DNA of 64,000 nucleotides from Hymenobacter sp. APR13 (lineage in GTDB: Bacteria; Bacteroidota; Bacteroidia; Cytophagales; Hymenobacteraceae), in assembly GCF_000737515.1 (NCBI RefSeq), contig NZ_CP006587.1:1655001-1719000 (forward strand), read 5' to 3'. Positions 55,703-64,000 of this stretch are shown here, piece by piece. The stretch's first letter is position 1; each line of letters opens with the position of its first letter. Below the pieces are notes generated by a model. The model was not told the DNA's origin and searched no databases. It worked only from the letters and a program-made list of their open reading frames with translations. The translations under genes were made by a program, and so were the position numbers.

Positions 55703-56965
55703 CTACTTGCTCCGGATGGCAATCACGGGGTCGAGGTTGGCGGCCAGCACGGCCGGAATGATGCCGGCCAGCATGCCAATCACCACCGACACGGTGAGGC
55801 CCAGCGTGATGTTCCAGGCCGAGAGCGTAAGTGGCATGGCATCCTGCGGCACCAGCGTAATCAGCCAGACCAAGAAGATGCCGGTGGCGCCGCCCAGCAA
55901 ACACAGGAACACGGCCTCAAACAGGAACTGGAACAGAATGAAGTAGTTTTTGGCCCCCAGCGACTTCTGGATGCCGATGATGTTGGTGCGCTCCTTCACC
56001 GACACAAACATGATGTTGGCAATGCCGAAGCCGCCCACCACCATGGCAAAGCCCCCAATCACCCAACCGGCCAGCCCGATGACGGAAAAGAGCTTGCCCA
56101 CCATGTTGGCAATCATTTCGGGGCGGTTGAGGGCGAAGTTGTCTTCTTCGCGGGGCTTGAGGGTGCGGATGTTGCGCAGCAGGCCCTTCATTTCGTACTC
56201 CAGGTCGAGCAGGCCGGTGTCTTCCTCGCGGCCCTTCACAGCAATGGTGGGCGTCACGCCCGTAAAGCCGTTGGTACTCAGCGCAAACATCTTGGTGAAC
56301 GACCCGAACGGGATGATGCAGTTGGTGTCGTTGCTGGGCGTGTCGATGATCTTCTTGCCTTCCTTCTTCACCACCCCGATGATGGTGAACGACAGCCCTT
56401 TGGCCTTGAACTGCTTGCCCAGCGCTGAGCCGTTCGGAAACAGGTTGGTGGCAATATCGGCCCCCACGATGGCCACGTTGCGGGCGGCATCAATCTCCTG
56501 CTGCGTGAAGTAGCGGCCCTCCGCAATCGGCAGATCCGACACGGTGCGGTACTCAAACGAGACGCCCATCAGCGCGCAGCCTTCCATGCTGTTGGAGCCC
56601 ATGCGCAGGGTGTTGCCGCCGGTGGCGGCGTATAGGGCCACGCCCCGCTGGTTGTCGGAGAGCATGCGCTGCAGCTCGCGGAACTCGCGCACGGTGGGTG
56701 CCGGCCGCTGGAAGTATCGCCACCACGGGTAGTCAGGCTGGTCGAAGGTCCAGGGCATCTTCATCACGTAAATCACCTTGTCGCCGACGAAGCTCATGCT
56801 CTGGCGCACGTTGGCTTCCAGCGAATCGACGACGGTGAGCACGGCAATGATGGCGAAAATGCCCACCGTGACGCCCAGCAGCGAAAGTATCGTGCGCAGG
56901 AGGTTCGCTTTGAGGGCTTGCCACGCGAAGCGGAAGCTTTCCAGAGTCAGGCGCAGGGCTTTCAT
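55703..56965 (-). CDS. FtsX/MacB-family ABC transporter permease
   Basis: This 420-residue protein has the MacB layout: an N-terminal helix (LRTILSLLGVTVGIFAIIAVLTVVD), a periplasmic domain of about 220 residues, and three C-terminal helices (LAGWVIGGFAMVVGGFGIAN, YFILFQFLFEAVFLCLLGGATG, LTVSVVIGMLAGIIPAVLA). MacB-type permeases act in mechanotransmission with an ATPase. No ATP-binding subunit is encoded next to it. Inverted repeat B5 lies just upstream, between it and queA. Confidence 0.9.
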   Translation of the reverse strand: MKALRLTLESFRFAWQALKANLLRTILSLLGVTVGIFAIIAVLTVVDSLEANVRQSMSFVGDKVIYVMKMPWTFDQPDYPWWRYFQRPAPTVREFRELQRMLSDNQRGVALYAATGGNTLRMGSNSMEGCALMGVSFEYRTVSDLPIAEGRYFTQQEIDAARNVAIVGADIATNLFPNGSALGKQFKAKGLSFTIIGVVKKEGKKIIDTPSNDTNCIIPFGSFTKMFALSTNGFTGVTPTIAVKGREEDTGLLDLEYEMKGLLRNIRTLKPREEDNFALNRPEMIANMVGKLFSVIGLAGWVIGGFAMVVGGFGIANIMFVSVKERTNIIGIQKSLGAKNYFILFQFLFEAVFLCLLGGATGIFLVWLITLVPQDAMPLTLSAWNITLGLTVSVVIGMLAGIIPAVLAANLDPVIAIRSK

Positions 56966-56997
56966 AGACGAGAACGGGAGGTGGTAGTGTAAGCAAA

Positions 56998-57095
56998 GAA
57001 CGTCATGCAGAGCCGGAGGCGAAGCATCTCGCCGGTGTGGTAACTGATTTTACTACACGGGCGAGATGCTTCGCCTCCGGCTCTGCATGACGTTC
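56998..57095. repeat. Long inverted repeat, family B (copy B5)
   Basis: Arms 56998-57042 and 57051-57095 are 45 bp each and complementary at 43 positions, with an 8-bp centre. Outer words are GAACGTCATGCAGAGCC and its complement, as in copy B4. It lies between the divergent FtsX-type permease and queA. Confidence 0.96.
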
Positions 57096-57153
57096 TTACG
57101 GGTCTGAATTACCTTTTCGCCCGAAAAGTACCGATTAATCCGGCAAATCTATG

Positions 57154-57161
57154 TACTTTCG
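57154..57161 (+). promoter_or_regulatory. -7-like element upstream of queA
   Basis: TACTTTCG is one base off TAnnTTTG, 50 bp before the queA ATG at 57211. No TTG lies 19 bp upstream. Confidence 0.35.
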
Positions 57162-57210
57162 CCGGCTCAAATTTTCGTTAGCTTCCCCAGCTATTGCCCT
57201 TCCTGACCCT

Positions 57211-58263
57211 ATGAAGCTCACCGAATTCAAATTCGAACTACCCGAGGCCCTGCTTGCCCAGCACCCGGCCAAGAACCGTGACGAATCGCGCCTAATGGTG
57301 CTGCACCGCAGCACGGGCAAGATCGAGCACCGTGTGTTCAAGGATATCATTGAGTATTTCGGCGAAGGCGACGTATTCGTGGTCAACGACACCAAGGTGT
57401 TCCCGGCCCGGCTCTACGGCAACAAGGAGAAGACCGGCGCCAAGATTGAAGTATTCCTGCTGCGCGAGTTGAACAAGGAAATTCACCTCTGGGACGTGCT
57501 GGTAGACCCGGCCCGCAAAATCCGCGTCGGCAACAAGCTGTACTTCGATGAGGAAGGCGAAGTGGTAGCCGAAGTAATCGACAACACCACCTCCCGCGGC
57601 CGCACTATCAAGTTCCTGTTTGATGGTACCGACGAGGAGTTCTACAAGGCCCTGCACAACCTCGGCGAAACGCCGCTGCCCCGCGAGAGCATCACCCGCG
57701 AAGCCGAGCCCGCCGACAAGGAGCGTTACCAGACCATCTACGCCAAGAACACTGGCGCCGTGGCCGCGCCTTCGGCCGGCCTGCACTTCACCCGCGAGGT
57801 ACTGAAGCGCCTGGAAATCAAAGGCGTAGAAGTAGCGCCCGTGACGCTGCACGTGGGCCTGGGCACCTTCCGCCCCGTAGACGTGGAAGACCTGACCAAG
57901 CACAAAATGGACTCCGAGAACTTCATCGTGCCCGGCTCGACGGCCGTGGTGGTGAACAAGGCGCTGGATGCCAAGAAGCGCGTGTGCGCCGTAGGCACCA
58001 CCTCCATGCGCGCCATGGAGTCGTCGGTGTCGGCTAACCTGCGCCTGAAGGCCAACGAGGGCTGGACAGACCGGTTTATCTTCCCGCCGTACGATTTCAA
58101 AATCGCCAACTGCCTGCTCACCAACTTCCACACCCCGGAAAGCACGCTGATGATGATGGCCTCGGCCTTCGCCGGCCACGAGCTGCTGATTGAGGCGTAC
58201 AAGCTGGCTATCAAAGAGAAATATAAGTTCTTCAGCTACGGCGACGCCATGCTGATTCTGTAG
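57211..58263 (+). CDS. queA: S-adenosylmethionine:tRNA ribosyltransferase-isomerase
   Basis: This 350-residue enzyme catalyses transfer and isomerisation of the SAM ribosyl group to 7-aminomethyl-deazaguanine in tRNA, forming epoxyqueuosine. Family hallmarks are the N-terminal [21 protein letters not shown], the central [33 protein letters not shown], and [13 protein letters not shown]. The start at 57211 ([11 protein letters not shown]) is fixed by homology. It is followed by its own terminator. Confidence 0.96.
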   Translation: MKLTEFKFELPEALLAQHPAKNRDESRLMVLHRSTGKIEHRVFKDIIEYFGEGDVFVVNDTKVFPARLYGNKEKTGAKIEVFLLRELNKEIHLWDVLVDPARKIRVGNKLYFDEEGEVVAEVIDNTTSRGRTIKFLFDGTDEEFYKALHNLGETPLPRESITREAEPADKERYQTIYAKNTGAVAAPSAGLHFTREVLKRLEIKGVEVAPVTLHVGLGTFRPVDVEDLTKHKMDSENFIVPGSTAVVVNKALDAKKRVCAVGTTSMRAMESSVSANLRLKANEGWTDRFIFPPYDFKIANCLLTNFHTPESTLMMMASAFAGHELLIEAYKLAIKEKYKFFSYGDAMLIL

Positions 58264-58314
58264 ATTACTGCTGCAGACAGCAGCGCCCGGCCACTCGGTT
58301 GCTGCGCTACAAAC

Positions 58315-58347
58315 AAACGCCCGACCGCTCAATGCGGCCGGGCGTTT
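58315..58347 (+). terminator. Terminator of queA
   Basis: AAACGCCCG (58315-58323) pairs with CGGGCGTTT (58339-58347), extended by CGC/GCG inside. The A/T ends allow it to work on either strand. Confidence 0.8.
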
Positions 58348-58384
58348 ACTTTTACAGCCAAACTGATTCATTCTTTCTTAGCCC

Positions 58385-59083
58385 GTGGCTTTCGCTTCCT
58401 CTTCCCCTCATCACCGTTTCGCCATTCTGGTAGCTGGCGGCAGCGGCTCGCGCATGGGCACCGAGCAGCCCAAGCAGTTTCTGCCGCTACTGGGCGAGCC
58501 GGTGCTGCTGCACACGTTGCGCCGCTTTGCCGATGCTGCGCTGGGTGTGCGCCGGCTGATTGTGGTGCTGCCCGCCGAGCAGGTGGCCACCTGGCAGGCG
58601 CTGTGCGCGGAGCACGCGCACGTGCCGCCGCACGAGCTGACCACCGGCGGCGCTACGCGCTGGGCGTCGGTGAAGCGCGGCCTGGCCCTACTGGACAACG
58701 AAGCCACCGGCACCGTAGCCGTGCACGACGGCGTGCGGCCCCTCACGCCCAACCGGGTGATAGAAGCCACTTTTGAGGCGGCCTACAACCACGGCGCGGC
58801 CGTGGCGGCCGTGGTGCCCAAGGACTCGGTGCGCAACCTGAGTCAGCAGGGCTCCTACGCCCTGAACCGGGCCCGCCTGCGCTTGGTGCAGACGCCGCAG
58901 TGCTTTGAGCTGGGGCTGCTGCGCCGCGCCTACCAGTTGCCCGAGCTGAGCACGTTCACCGACGACGCCAGCGTAGTGGAAGACCTGCACGCCATCCACA
59001 TCGTGGAAGGCGACTACCGCAACCTCAAAATCACGACGCCGGAGGATATGCTGCTGGCCGAGGTGCTGCTCCGCACGCAGTAG
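58385..59083 (+). CDS. ispD: 2-C-methyl-D-erythritol 4-phosphate cytidylyltransferase
   Basis: This 232-residue enzyme catalyses the third step of the MEP isoprenoid pathway (CTP + MEP to CDP-ME). Motifs are AGGSGSRMG (17-25), KQFLPLLGEPVLLHTL, AVHDGVRPL and the C-terminal VEGDYRNLKITTPEDM. It supplies isoprenoid precursors, including those for carotenoids (crtY is 4 kb away). The start is GTG at 58385. Confidence 0.95.
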   Translation: MAFASSSPHHRFAILVAGGSGSRMGTEQPKQFLPLLGEPVLLHTLRRFADAALGVRRLIVVLPAEQVATWQALCAEHAHVPPHELTTGGATRWASVKRGLALLDNEATGTVAVHDGVRPLTPNRVIEATFEAAYNHGAAVAAVVPKDSVRNLSQQGSYALNRARLRLVQTPQCFELGLLRRAYQLPELSTFTDDASVVEDLHAIHIVEGDYRNLKITTPEDMLLAEVLLRTQ

Positions 59084-59098
59084 GCATAGGACGCTTAC

Positions 59099-59160
59099 TT
59101 CAGCCTACAACGAAATGGCCGCCCTGCAGATGCAGAGCGGTCATTTCGTTGTAGGCTGAA
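59099..59160. terminator. Bidirectional hairpin between ispD and lipoprotein gene
   Basis: A perfect 19-bp inverted repeat (59099-59117 with 59142-59160), extended inward by GCCGC/GCGGT, lies between the converging stops at 59083 and 59169. No long T run is present. It probably ends both transcripts. Its long arms resemble families A-D but it has a short centre. Confidence 0.65.
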
Positions 59161-59168
59161 ACCGGATT

Positions 59169-60023
59169 CTAGCGTCCGCCCAGGCGGATGGTGCGGGTGC
59201 GGCCGTTGCTGGTCACGGACGCAATATTGTCGCAGGCCTGGGTGCCGGTGGGGTCGTAGTTGAGGAGCAGGCTCTTGCCACGCGAATTCTCGATGTTGAC
59301 GGTGCCGGCCGTGAAGAACCGGGCGCAGCCGGGCGTGAACACCTTGAGCAGCGGTTGCTGAATGGTGGCCGAGTACTGCACGCGGTTGCGGTTGGTGCCG
59401 CTGGCGCTGCCCGTCACCGAGTACTGGTCGTCGAGGATGGTGCGGGTGGCCTGGCCGGCGAGGCGGGTGTAGACGCGCTGCGAGGTCCAGGAGTGCGTGC
59501 CGTCGGCTTTGATGACGCTGGCGTTCTGCACGTCGAGCGAGTAGGAACCGTCGCCGAGGTTGCGGATGACGCGGGTGCCGGTGTGCTGGTTGTCGTTGCG
59601 GAAGTAGTCAACCAGCGTGATGGTGACGGTGGAGCCCTGCTGGCGGAACGGGCCAGTGAAGACGGCTACAATTTTGCCACGGTGCGCCACGCCGTTGGGG
59701 CTGATGCAGTTGGTGGTACCGAAGTCGAGGGTGAGGGTGCGGGTGGCGGGGTTCCAGGTGCGGGTGGCGCAGCCGGAGAGCACGCGGGCCAGGTCGGCAG
59801 GCTCGGCCACGGCGCCGTTTGGCAGGCTGGCATCGGCGGGGGCGGCGGCTTCTACTAGGTCATTGAGGCTGCCGGTTTCGTCTTCGGCGGCGCCGGAGTC
59901 TTCGGCCGACACCACGCTTTCGGGGGCGGATGGGTCGTTGTCTTTAGAGCAGGAAGCTGTGCCGAGCAGGAGGACGCTACCCATGAGGGCAGCCAGGCGG
60001 AAAGAGCGGAAGGAGGATTTCAT
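59169..60023 (-). CDS. Hypothetical lipoprotein
   Basis: This 284-residue protein has a lipoprotein signal peptide (LLLGTASC, Cys25) followed by an acidic linker (about 26-65) and a beta-rich body with ATRTWNPATRTLTLDFGTTN, GKIVAVFTGPF and a Cys near each end (CATRTW, CARFFT, CDNIAS). I do not recognise a named family; similar lipoproteins are frequent in Bacteroidota. The start at 60023 is set by the signal peptide. The first 12-20 codons give positive charge before the core. Confidence 0.75.
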   Translation of the reverse strand: MKSSFRSFRLAALMGSVLLLGTASCSKDNDPSAPESVVSAEDSGAAEDETGSLNDLVEAAAPADASLPNGAVAEPADLARVLSGCATRTWNPATRTLTLDFGTTNCISPNGVAHRGKIVAVFTGPFRQQGSTVTITLVDYFRNDNQHTGTRVIRNLGDGSYSLDVQNASVIKADGTHSWTSQRVYTRLAGQATRTILDDQYSVTGSASGTNRNRVQYSATIQQPLLKVFTPGCARFFTAGTVNIENSRGKSLLLNYDPTGTQACDNIASVTSNGRTRTIRLGGR

Positions 60024-60236
60024 GGGAACGAAGGGCTTGAAAAAATGACCTTGAAAGAAGCTGGCATGCGGCGAAATTCCCGGGGTTTCGTTGCTTGGAA
60101 GCACAACGCGCTATATAGTTTAACGGCATTGCGGAACTTTTTTTCACCGGCTTCATTCAGGGCAATTCCCAACCACGGACGCAGCCGGCCGTATAGCCAA
60201 CCGGGCCGCTTTCAAGCCTGTCAAACTTCTGAGCAT

Positions 60237-60812
60237 ATGCGCCTTTCCTCTGTTCATTTTGCCGCAGTCCTCCTGGTCGCGCTAAGCGCCTGCAATACCG
60301 AAAGCCGCAAGGACCCGGTGGCGGAGGCCAAATTTCAGAATGAGAAGCGCATCGGCGACGCCAACGTGACCGAGAAGCAGGAGCGCGATGCCCTATTTCT
60401 GGTGACAGCCGCCAGCCGCTCGATGCTGGATATGGAAATCAGCCAGATTGCTCAACGCAAAGCGGCTTCTCCCGACGTGAAATACCTGGCGCAAATGATA
60501 GTAGGCCAGCACGGCACCATGCAGGCCGCCCTCAACCAGTTGGCCAATCAGAAAAGCATTGTGTTGCCTAAAGGACTAGGAGCCGACCAAGCCAAGACCG
60601 TAGGCGAACTAACGGCCCTCAACGGCGCGGCCTTTGACCGCAAATACGTGGAGGTGCTGGAAGACGTGCATAAAGCCAGCATCGATGATTTCGATGACAT
60701 GAGCGAGGACGCCTACGACGGCGACATCCGGACATTTGCCACTACCTACCTGCCAACCCTCAAAACCCACCGCGACGCCGCCGAAAAGCTGTCCGACCAA
60801 CTCCCTAAATAA
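60237..60812 (+). CDS. DUF4142 family lipoprotein
   Basis: This 191-residue protein has a lipobox (ALSAC, Cys19). Its body is all-helical with the DUF4142 pattern: FLVTAASRSMLDMEISQIAQ, SPDVKYLAQMIVGQH, AFDRKYVEVLEDVHKASIDD. The family folds like a ferritin-type four-helix bundle of unknown function and is usually exported. A second DUF4142 protein lies at 61280, with a small lipoprotein between them. The start at 60237 is chosen for the signal peptide. Confidence 0.85.
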   Translation: MRLSSVHFAAVLLVALSACNTESRKDPVAEAKFQNEKRIGDANVTEKQERDALFLVTAASRSMLDMEISQIAQRKAASPDVKYLAQMIVGQHGTMQAALNQLANQKSIVLPKGLGADQAKTVGELTALNGAAFDRKYVEVLEDVHKASIDDFDDMSEDAYDGDIRTFATTYLPTLKTHRDAAEKLSDQLPK

Positions 60813-60851
60813 ATTCCCGTTCTCTTGTATCTCTAACCAATTCACCTGATT

Positions 60852-61088
60852 ATGAAAACGCGCTTTTTTTCTTTTGCCCTTTTAGCCGCCGCTCTGTCCT
60901 TCAGCAGCTGTGGCGAAAAACGCACCGATGGTACTGCCGGCGAGGCCGTATCGAACATGGATGAGGCTGCTGCCAATGGCGGAGTTGAGGCCGATGCCAC
61001 CGTTATTGACAACGAGGCCGGCCCGACCGTAATGGCTGATGCTGATTCGGCAATGGCCGCCGACTCGGCGTCAATGCCGAAGCCATAA
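60852..61088 (+). CDS. Small Ala/Asp-rich lipoprotein
   Basis: This 78-residue protein has a lipoprotein signal (ALSFSSC, Cys20) and a mature part made mostly of Ala, Asp, Glu, Met and Ser, without predicted structure. It lies between two DUF4142 genes on the same strand (39 bp after the first). Composition is like that of the small lipoprotein at 35402. Function is unknown. Confidence 0.75.
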   Translation: MKTRFFSFALLAAALSFSSCGEKRTDGTAGEAVSNMDEAAANGGVEADATVIDNEAGPTVMADADSAMAADSASMPKP

Positions 61089-61116
61089 ATGCACTTGTAG
61101 GCCATTAGGCTACTGC

Positions 61117-61153
61117 AAAGGCCCGGTTCTGCGCTCCTGCAGACCGGGCCTTT
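61117..61153 (+). terminator. Terminator after small lipoprotein
   Basis: AAAGGCCCGGT (61117-61127) pairs with ACCGGGCCTTT (61143-61153), followed by GTTTTT. Outer stem shared with the terminator at 44114. Confidence 0.85.
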
Positions 61154-61279
61154 GTTTTTCAACCAGCTGAGCAGTAGCAACCTTGCCTGAAAACGTGTCG
61201 TTTACCTTCTGCCTATACCTCCTGCAACTTTCCTAGATAGAATGTAGGCTCGTTCTTCTCCCACCCAAAACCCTTTCCC

Positions 61280-61924
61280 ATGAAACGTATTCTTTTAAAT
61301 ATTGCTGCTGCTACCGTATTACTCTCAGCTGTAGCTTGTTCCAATGAGCGCCACGCCGATGAAATGGTGAATGGCGAATCGGTGGCAGGCGCCGACACGA
61401 TGGGCGTGGCGTCGGAACCTTCCATGAAAAACGATTCGGCCGGTACCAACATGGCCGCTGGCGCTATGGCCGACCCAAATGGCCCCATGGCTCCGCACAA
61501 AGACGATCCGGAATTCATGATGTCGGCAGCCCACTCCGACCAAAATGAGATTCAACTCAGCAAGCTGGCGCTGGAAAAAGGAGCTACCGGTATGGCCAAA
61601 ACGCACGCCGAGATGATGATAGCCGACCATACCAAATCGACGGCCGACCTGAAATCCATTGCAGCCAAGAAAAACGTGAAGCTGCCAACTGACATGGACG
61701 CTGAACATAAAACCATTGCAGCCAACATGCAGAAGCTGTCGGGCAAGGAGCTGGAAAAAGCCTTTATGGACCAGATGATAACCGACCATCAGAAAACGTT
61801 GAACACCATGGCAGCCCACCGTGCCATGACGCAGGATGCCGACTTGCAGGGCTTCATTGATAAAACGACGCCCGTAGTCACCAACCACCTGCAAATGTCG
61901 AAAGACCACGCTGGTATGATGTAG
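61280..61924 (+). CDS. DUF4142 family lipoprotein, His/Met-rich
   Basis: This 214-residue protein has a lipoprotein signal (LSAVAC, Cys20), a Met/Ala-rich linker (about 25-72; TNMAAGAMADPNGPMAPHKD), then a DUF4142 helical domain (FMMSAAHSDQNEIQLSKLAL, KAFMDQMITDHQKTL). Met and His are frequent (HAEMMIADH, KDHAGMM at the C-terminus), which could allow metal binding; that is inference. It has its own terminator. It is a diverged paralog of the gene at 60237. Confidence 0.85.
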   Translation: MKRILLNIAAATVLLSAVACSNERHADEMVNGESVAGADTMGVASEPSMKNDSAGTNMAAGAMADPNGPMAPHKDDPEFMMSAAHSDQNEIQLSKLALEKGATGMAKTHAEMMIADHTKSTADLKSIAAKKNVKLPTDMDAEHKTIAANMQKLSGKELEKAFMDQMITDHQKTLNTMAAHRAMTQDADLQGFIDKTTPVVTNHLQMSKDHAGMM

Positions 61925-61966
61925 CGGAAGCTACGGCCACGGCCCATGTTGGGCAACAACTGATTG

Positions 61967-62000
61967 AAAGCTGCCACTCCACTAGAGCGGCAGCTTTTTT
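61967..62000 (+). terminator. Terminator of second DUF4142 gene
   Basis: AAAGCTGCC (61967-61975) pairs with GGCAGCTTT (61989-61997), with inner CTC/GAG, and a T7 run. Confidence 0.9.
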
Positions 62001-62024
62001 TGTGTATTTGCCAGACACTTCCAC

Positions 62025-62032
62025 TACTTTAG
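62025..62032 (+). promoter_or_regulatory. -7-like element upstream of TMEM175-type gene
   Basis: TACTTTAG, one base off TAnnTTTG and the same octamer as at 44394, lies 29 bp before the ATG at 62061. No clear TTG 19 bp upstream. Confidence 0.35.
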
Positions 62033-62060
62033 GCACCCCTACTCTCTCCCTTCAAGCTAT

Positions 62061-62747
62061 ATGGACGGCAACGAAAAGGCCCAGCACAACCGCGACGCAT
62101 TTCAGCTGGAACGCGTGATTCTGTTCACCGACGCGGTGTTTGCCATTGCCATTACGCTGCTGGCCATTGAAATAAAAGTGCCGGAGCTGCACCACCGCAC
62201 CGAGCACGCCGCCGTGCAGGGCCTGCTCGAACTGACGGCCAAGTTCATCGGGTTCTTCCTGAGCTTTTTCATCATTGCGGTGTATTGGCTGGCTCACCAC
62301 CGCATTTTCCGGTTTGTGCTGCACACCACGCCCAGGCTGCTGTGGCTGAACATCCTGTTCCTGCTCAGCATCGTGCTCATGCCCTTCACCACGGCTTTCC
62401 AGAGCGAGTACGGCATGCTGAGCACGCCGTGGGTACTATACGCGCTCAATATCATCTTCACGGGCCTGATGCAGACGATGCTGCAGCGTTACCTGCGCAA
62501 CCCGGCCAGCCACCTGGTAGCCCCTCACGAGCAGCAGCACCCCGACCTCGACCCCGTGCGGCCGCTGTTGTCGCCGGCAGTGTTCCTGTTCTCGGCGCTA
62601 ATAGCGTTGCTGCCGGCGGTACATCCGTCGCTGTTGCGGCTGCTGCCGCTGCTGCTGTTTCCGGTGTTTATGCTGTATCAGCGCCGCTACCGGCGGCTGA
62701 TGCAGGCCTATGAGGCGGCACACTCGCCACGGCCACACCACACCTGA
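62061..62747 (+). CDS. TMEM175-family potassium channel-like protein (DUF1211)
   Basis: This 228-residue protein has six predicted helices. The first carries the family filter region RVILFTDAVFAIAITLLAIEIKVP; the bacterial signature FSD appears here as FTD. TMEM175 proteins form K+-selective tetramers in the inner membrane. Its highly basic tail (YQRRYRRLMQ) is cytoplasmic. It is monocistronic. Confidence 0.88.
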   Translation: MDGNEKAQHNRDAFQLERVILFTDAVFAIAITLLAIEIKVPELHHRTEHAAVQGLLELTAKFIGFFLSFFIIAVYWLAHHRIFRFVLHTTPRLLWLNILFLLSIVLMPFTTAFQSEYGMLSTPWVLYALNIIFTGLMQTMLQRYLRNPASHLVAPHEQQHPDLDPVRPLLSPAVFLFSALIALLPAVHPSLLRLLPLLLFPVFMLYQRRYRRLMQAYEAAHSPRPHHT

Positions 62748-62754
62748 AAACGCC

Positions 62755-62790
62755 AAACGGCCGGCCCCCACGCAGGAGCCGGCCGTTTTT
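62755..62790 (+). terminator. Terminator between TMEM175-type gene and uvrA
   Basis: AAACGGCCGGC (62755-62765) pairs perfectly with GCCGGCCGTTT (62778-62788), followed by TTTTT region; A/T ends allow use on both strands. Confidence 0.9.
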
Positions 62791-62809
62791 CTGGTAGGCA
62801 GTAGCGGCG

Positions 62810-64000
<1,191 letters not shown>

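Noticed and set aside
53280..59083. crtY and ispD as one carotenoid operon
   Set aside because: They are on opposite strands, 4 kb apart, with unrelated genes and terminators between them; the shared pathway is noted but not an operon.

Overview
The window looks like chromosomal DNA from a pigmented, high-GC member of the Bacteroidota, most likely a Hymenobacter-type genus of Cytophagales. Four things support this. Promoters fit the Bacteroidota pattern TTG-N19-TAnnTTTG, and start codons lack purine-rich Shine-Dalgarno sites. One protein ends in a type IX secretion sorting domain. A CrtY-type lycopene cyclase is present. Many families are typical of the group (DUF2795, DUF4142, DUF4159, DUF1800/DUF1501, MoxR-DUF58-BatA). 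No phage, plasmid, integrase, transposase or CRISPR signature was seen.

Layout. 1-1234: 5' part of a minus-strand 16S rRNA gene, its leader and three tandem promoters. 1.4-6.2 kb: minus-strand tolC-uspA-emrA-emrB efflux operon, divergent from a GAF-GAF-AAA+ sigma-54 activator (6.4-8.5 kb). 8.7-11.2 kb: secreted M1 aminopeptidase. 11.8-14.3 kb: McrBC modification-dependent restriction. 14.4-24.4 kb: a TldD/TldE block with three Tat-signal TldD paralogs, two TldE paralogs, two copies of an unknown exported protein that follow each TldE, and a possible tldE remnant. 24.5-35 kb: a beta-barrel protein, DUF4159 and the MoxR-DUF58-BatA-DUF4175-like membrane cluster. 35.4-37.6 kb: a lipoprotein, an ECF sigma factor and an anti-sigma-like/trypsin fusion. 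37.9-43.9 kb: DUF1800 and DUF1501 (T9SS) proteins, a small membrane protein and an M61 peptidase. 44.4-48.5 kb: a secreted regulatory-like domain protein, an HNH nuclease, a frameshifted gene and a Na+/H+ antiporter. 48.6-64 kb: mainly housekeeping (ettA, DUF349, DUF2795, ABC ATPase, crtY, LOG, FtsX-type permease, queA, ispD), DUF4142 lipoproteins, a TMEM175-type channel and the C-terminal part of uvrA.

The most striking unexplained structure is a set of about nine intergenic long inverted repeats of roughly 80-135 bp. They fall into at least four sequence families (A-D), with arms of 30-45 bp that are 90-100% complementary in all but two copies. They sit at operon junctions: at three junctions of the tld block, twice inside the MoxR cluster, beside queA, nhaP, crtY, the M61 gene and the sigma-54 activator. 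A second class of inverted repeats has arms built from short quasi-repeated words. The best candidate for an undescribed biological system is the duplicated tldD-tldE-exported protein module. It suggests a TldDE protease acting outside the cytoplasm, with signal-less TldE possibly carried out by Tat-exported TldD.
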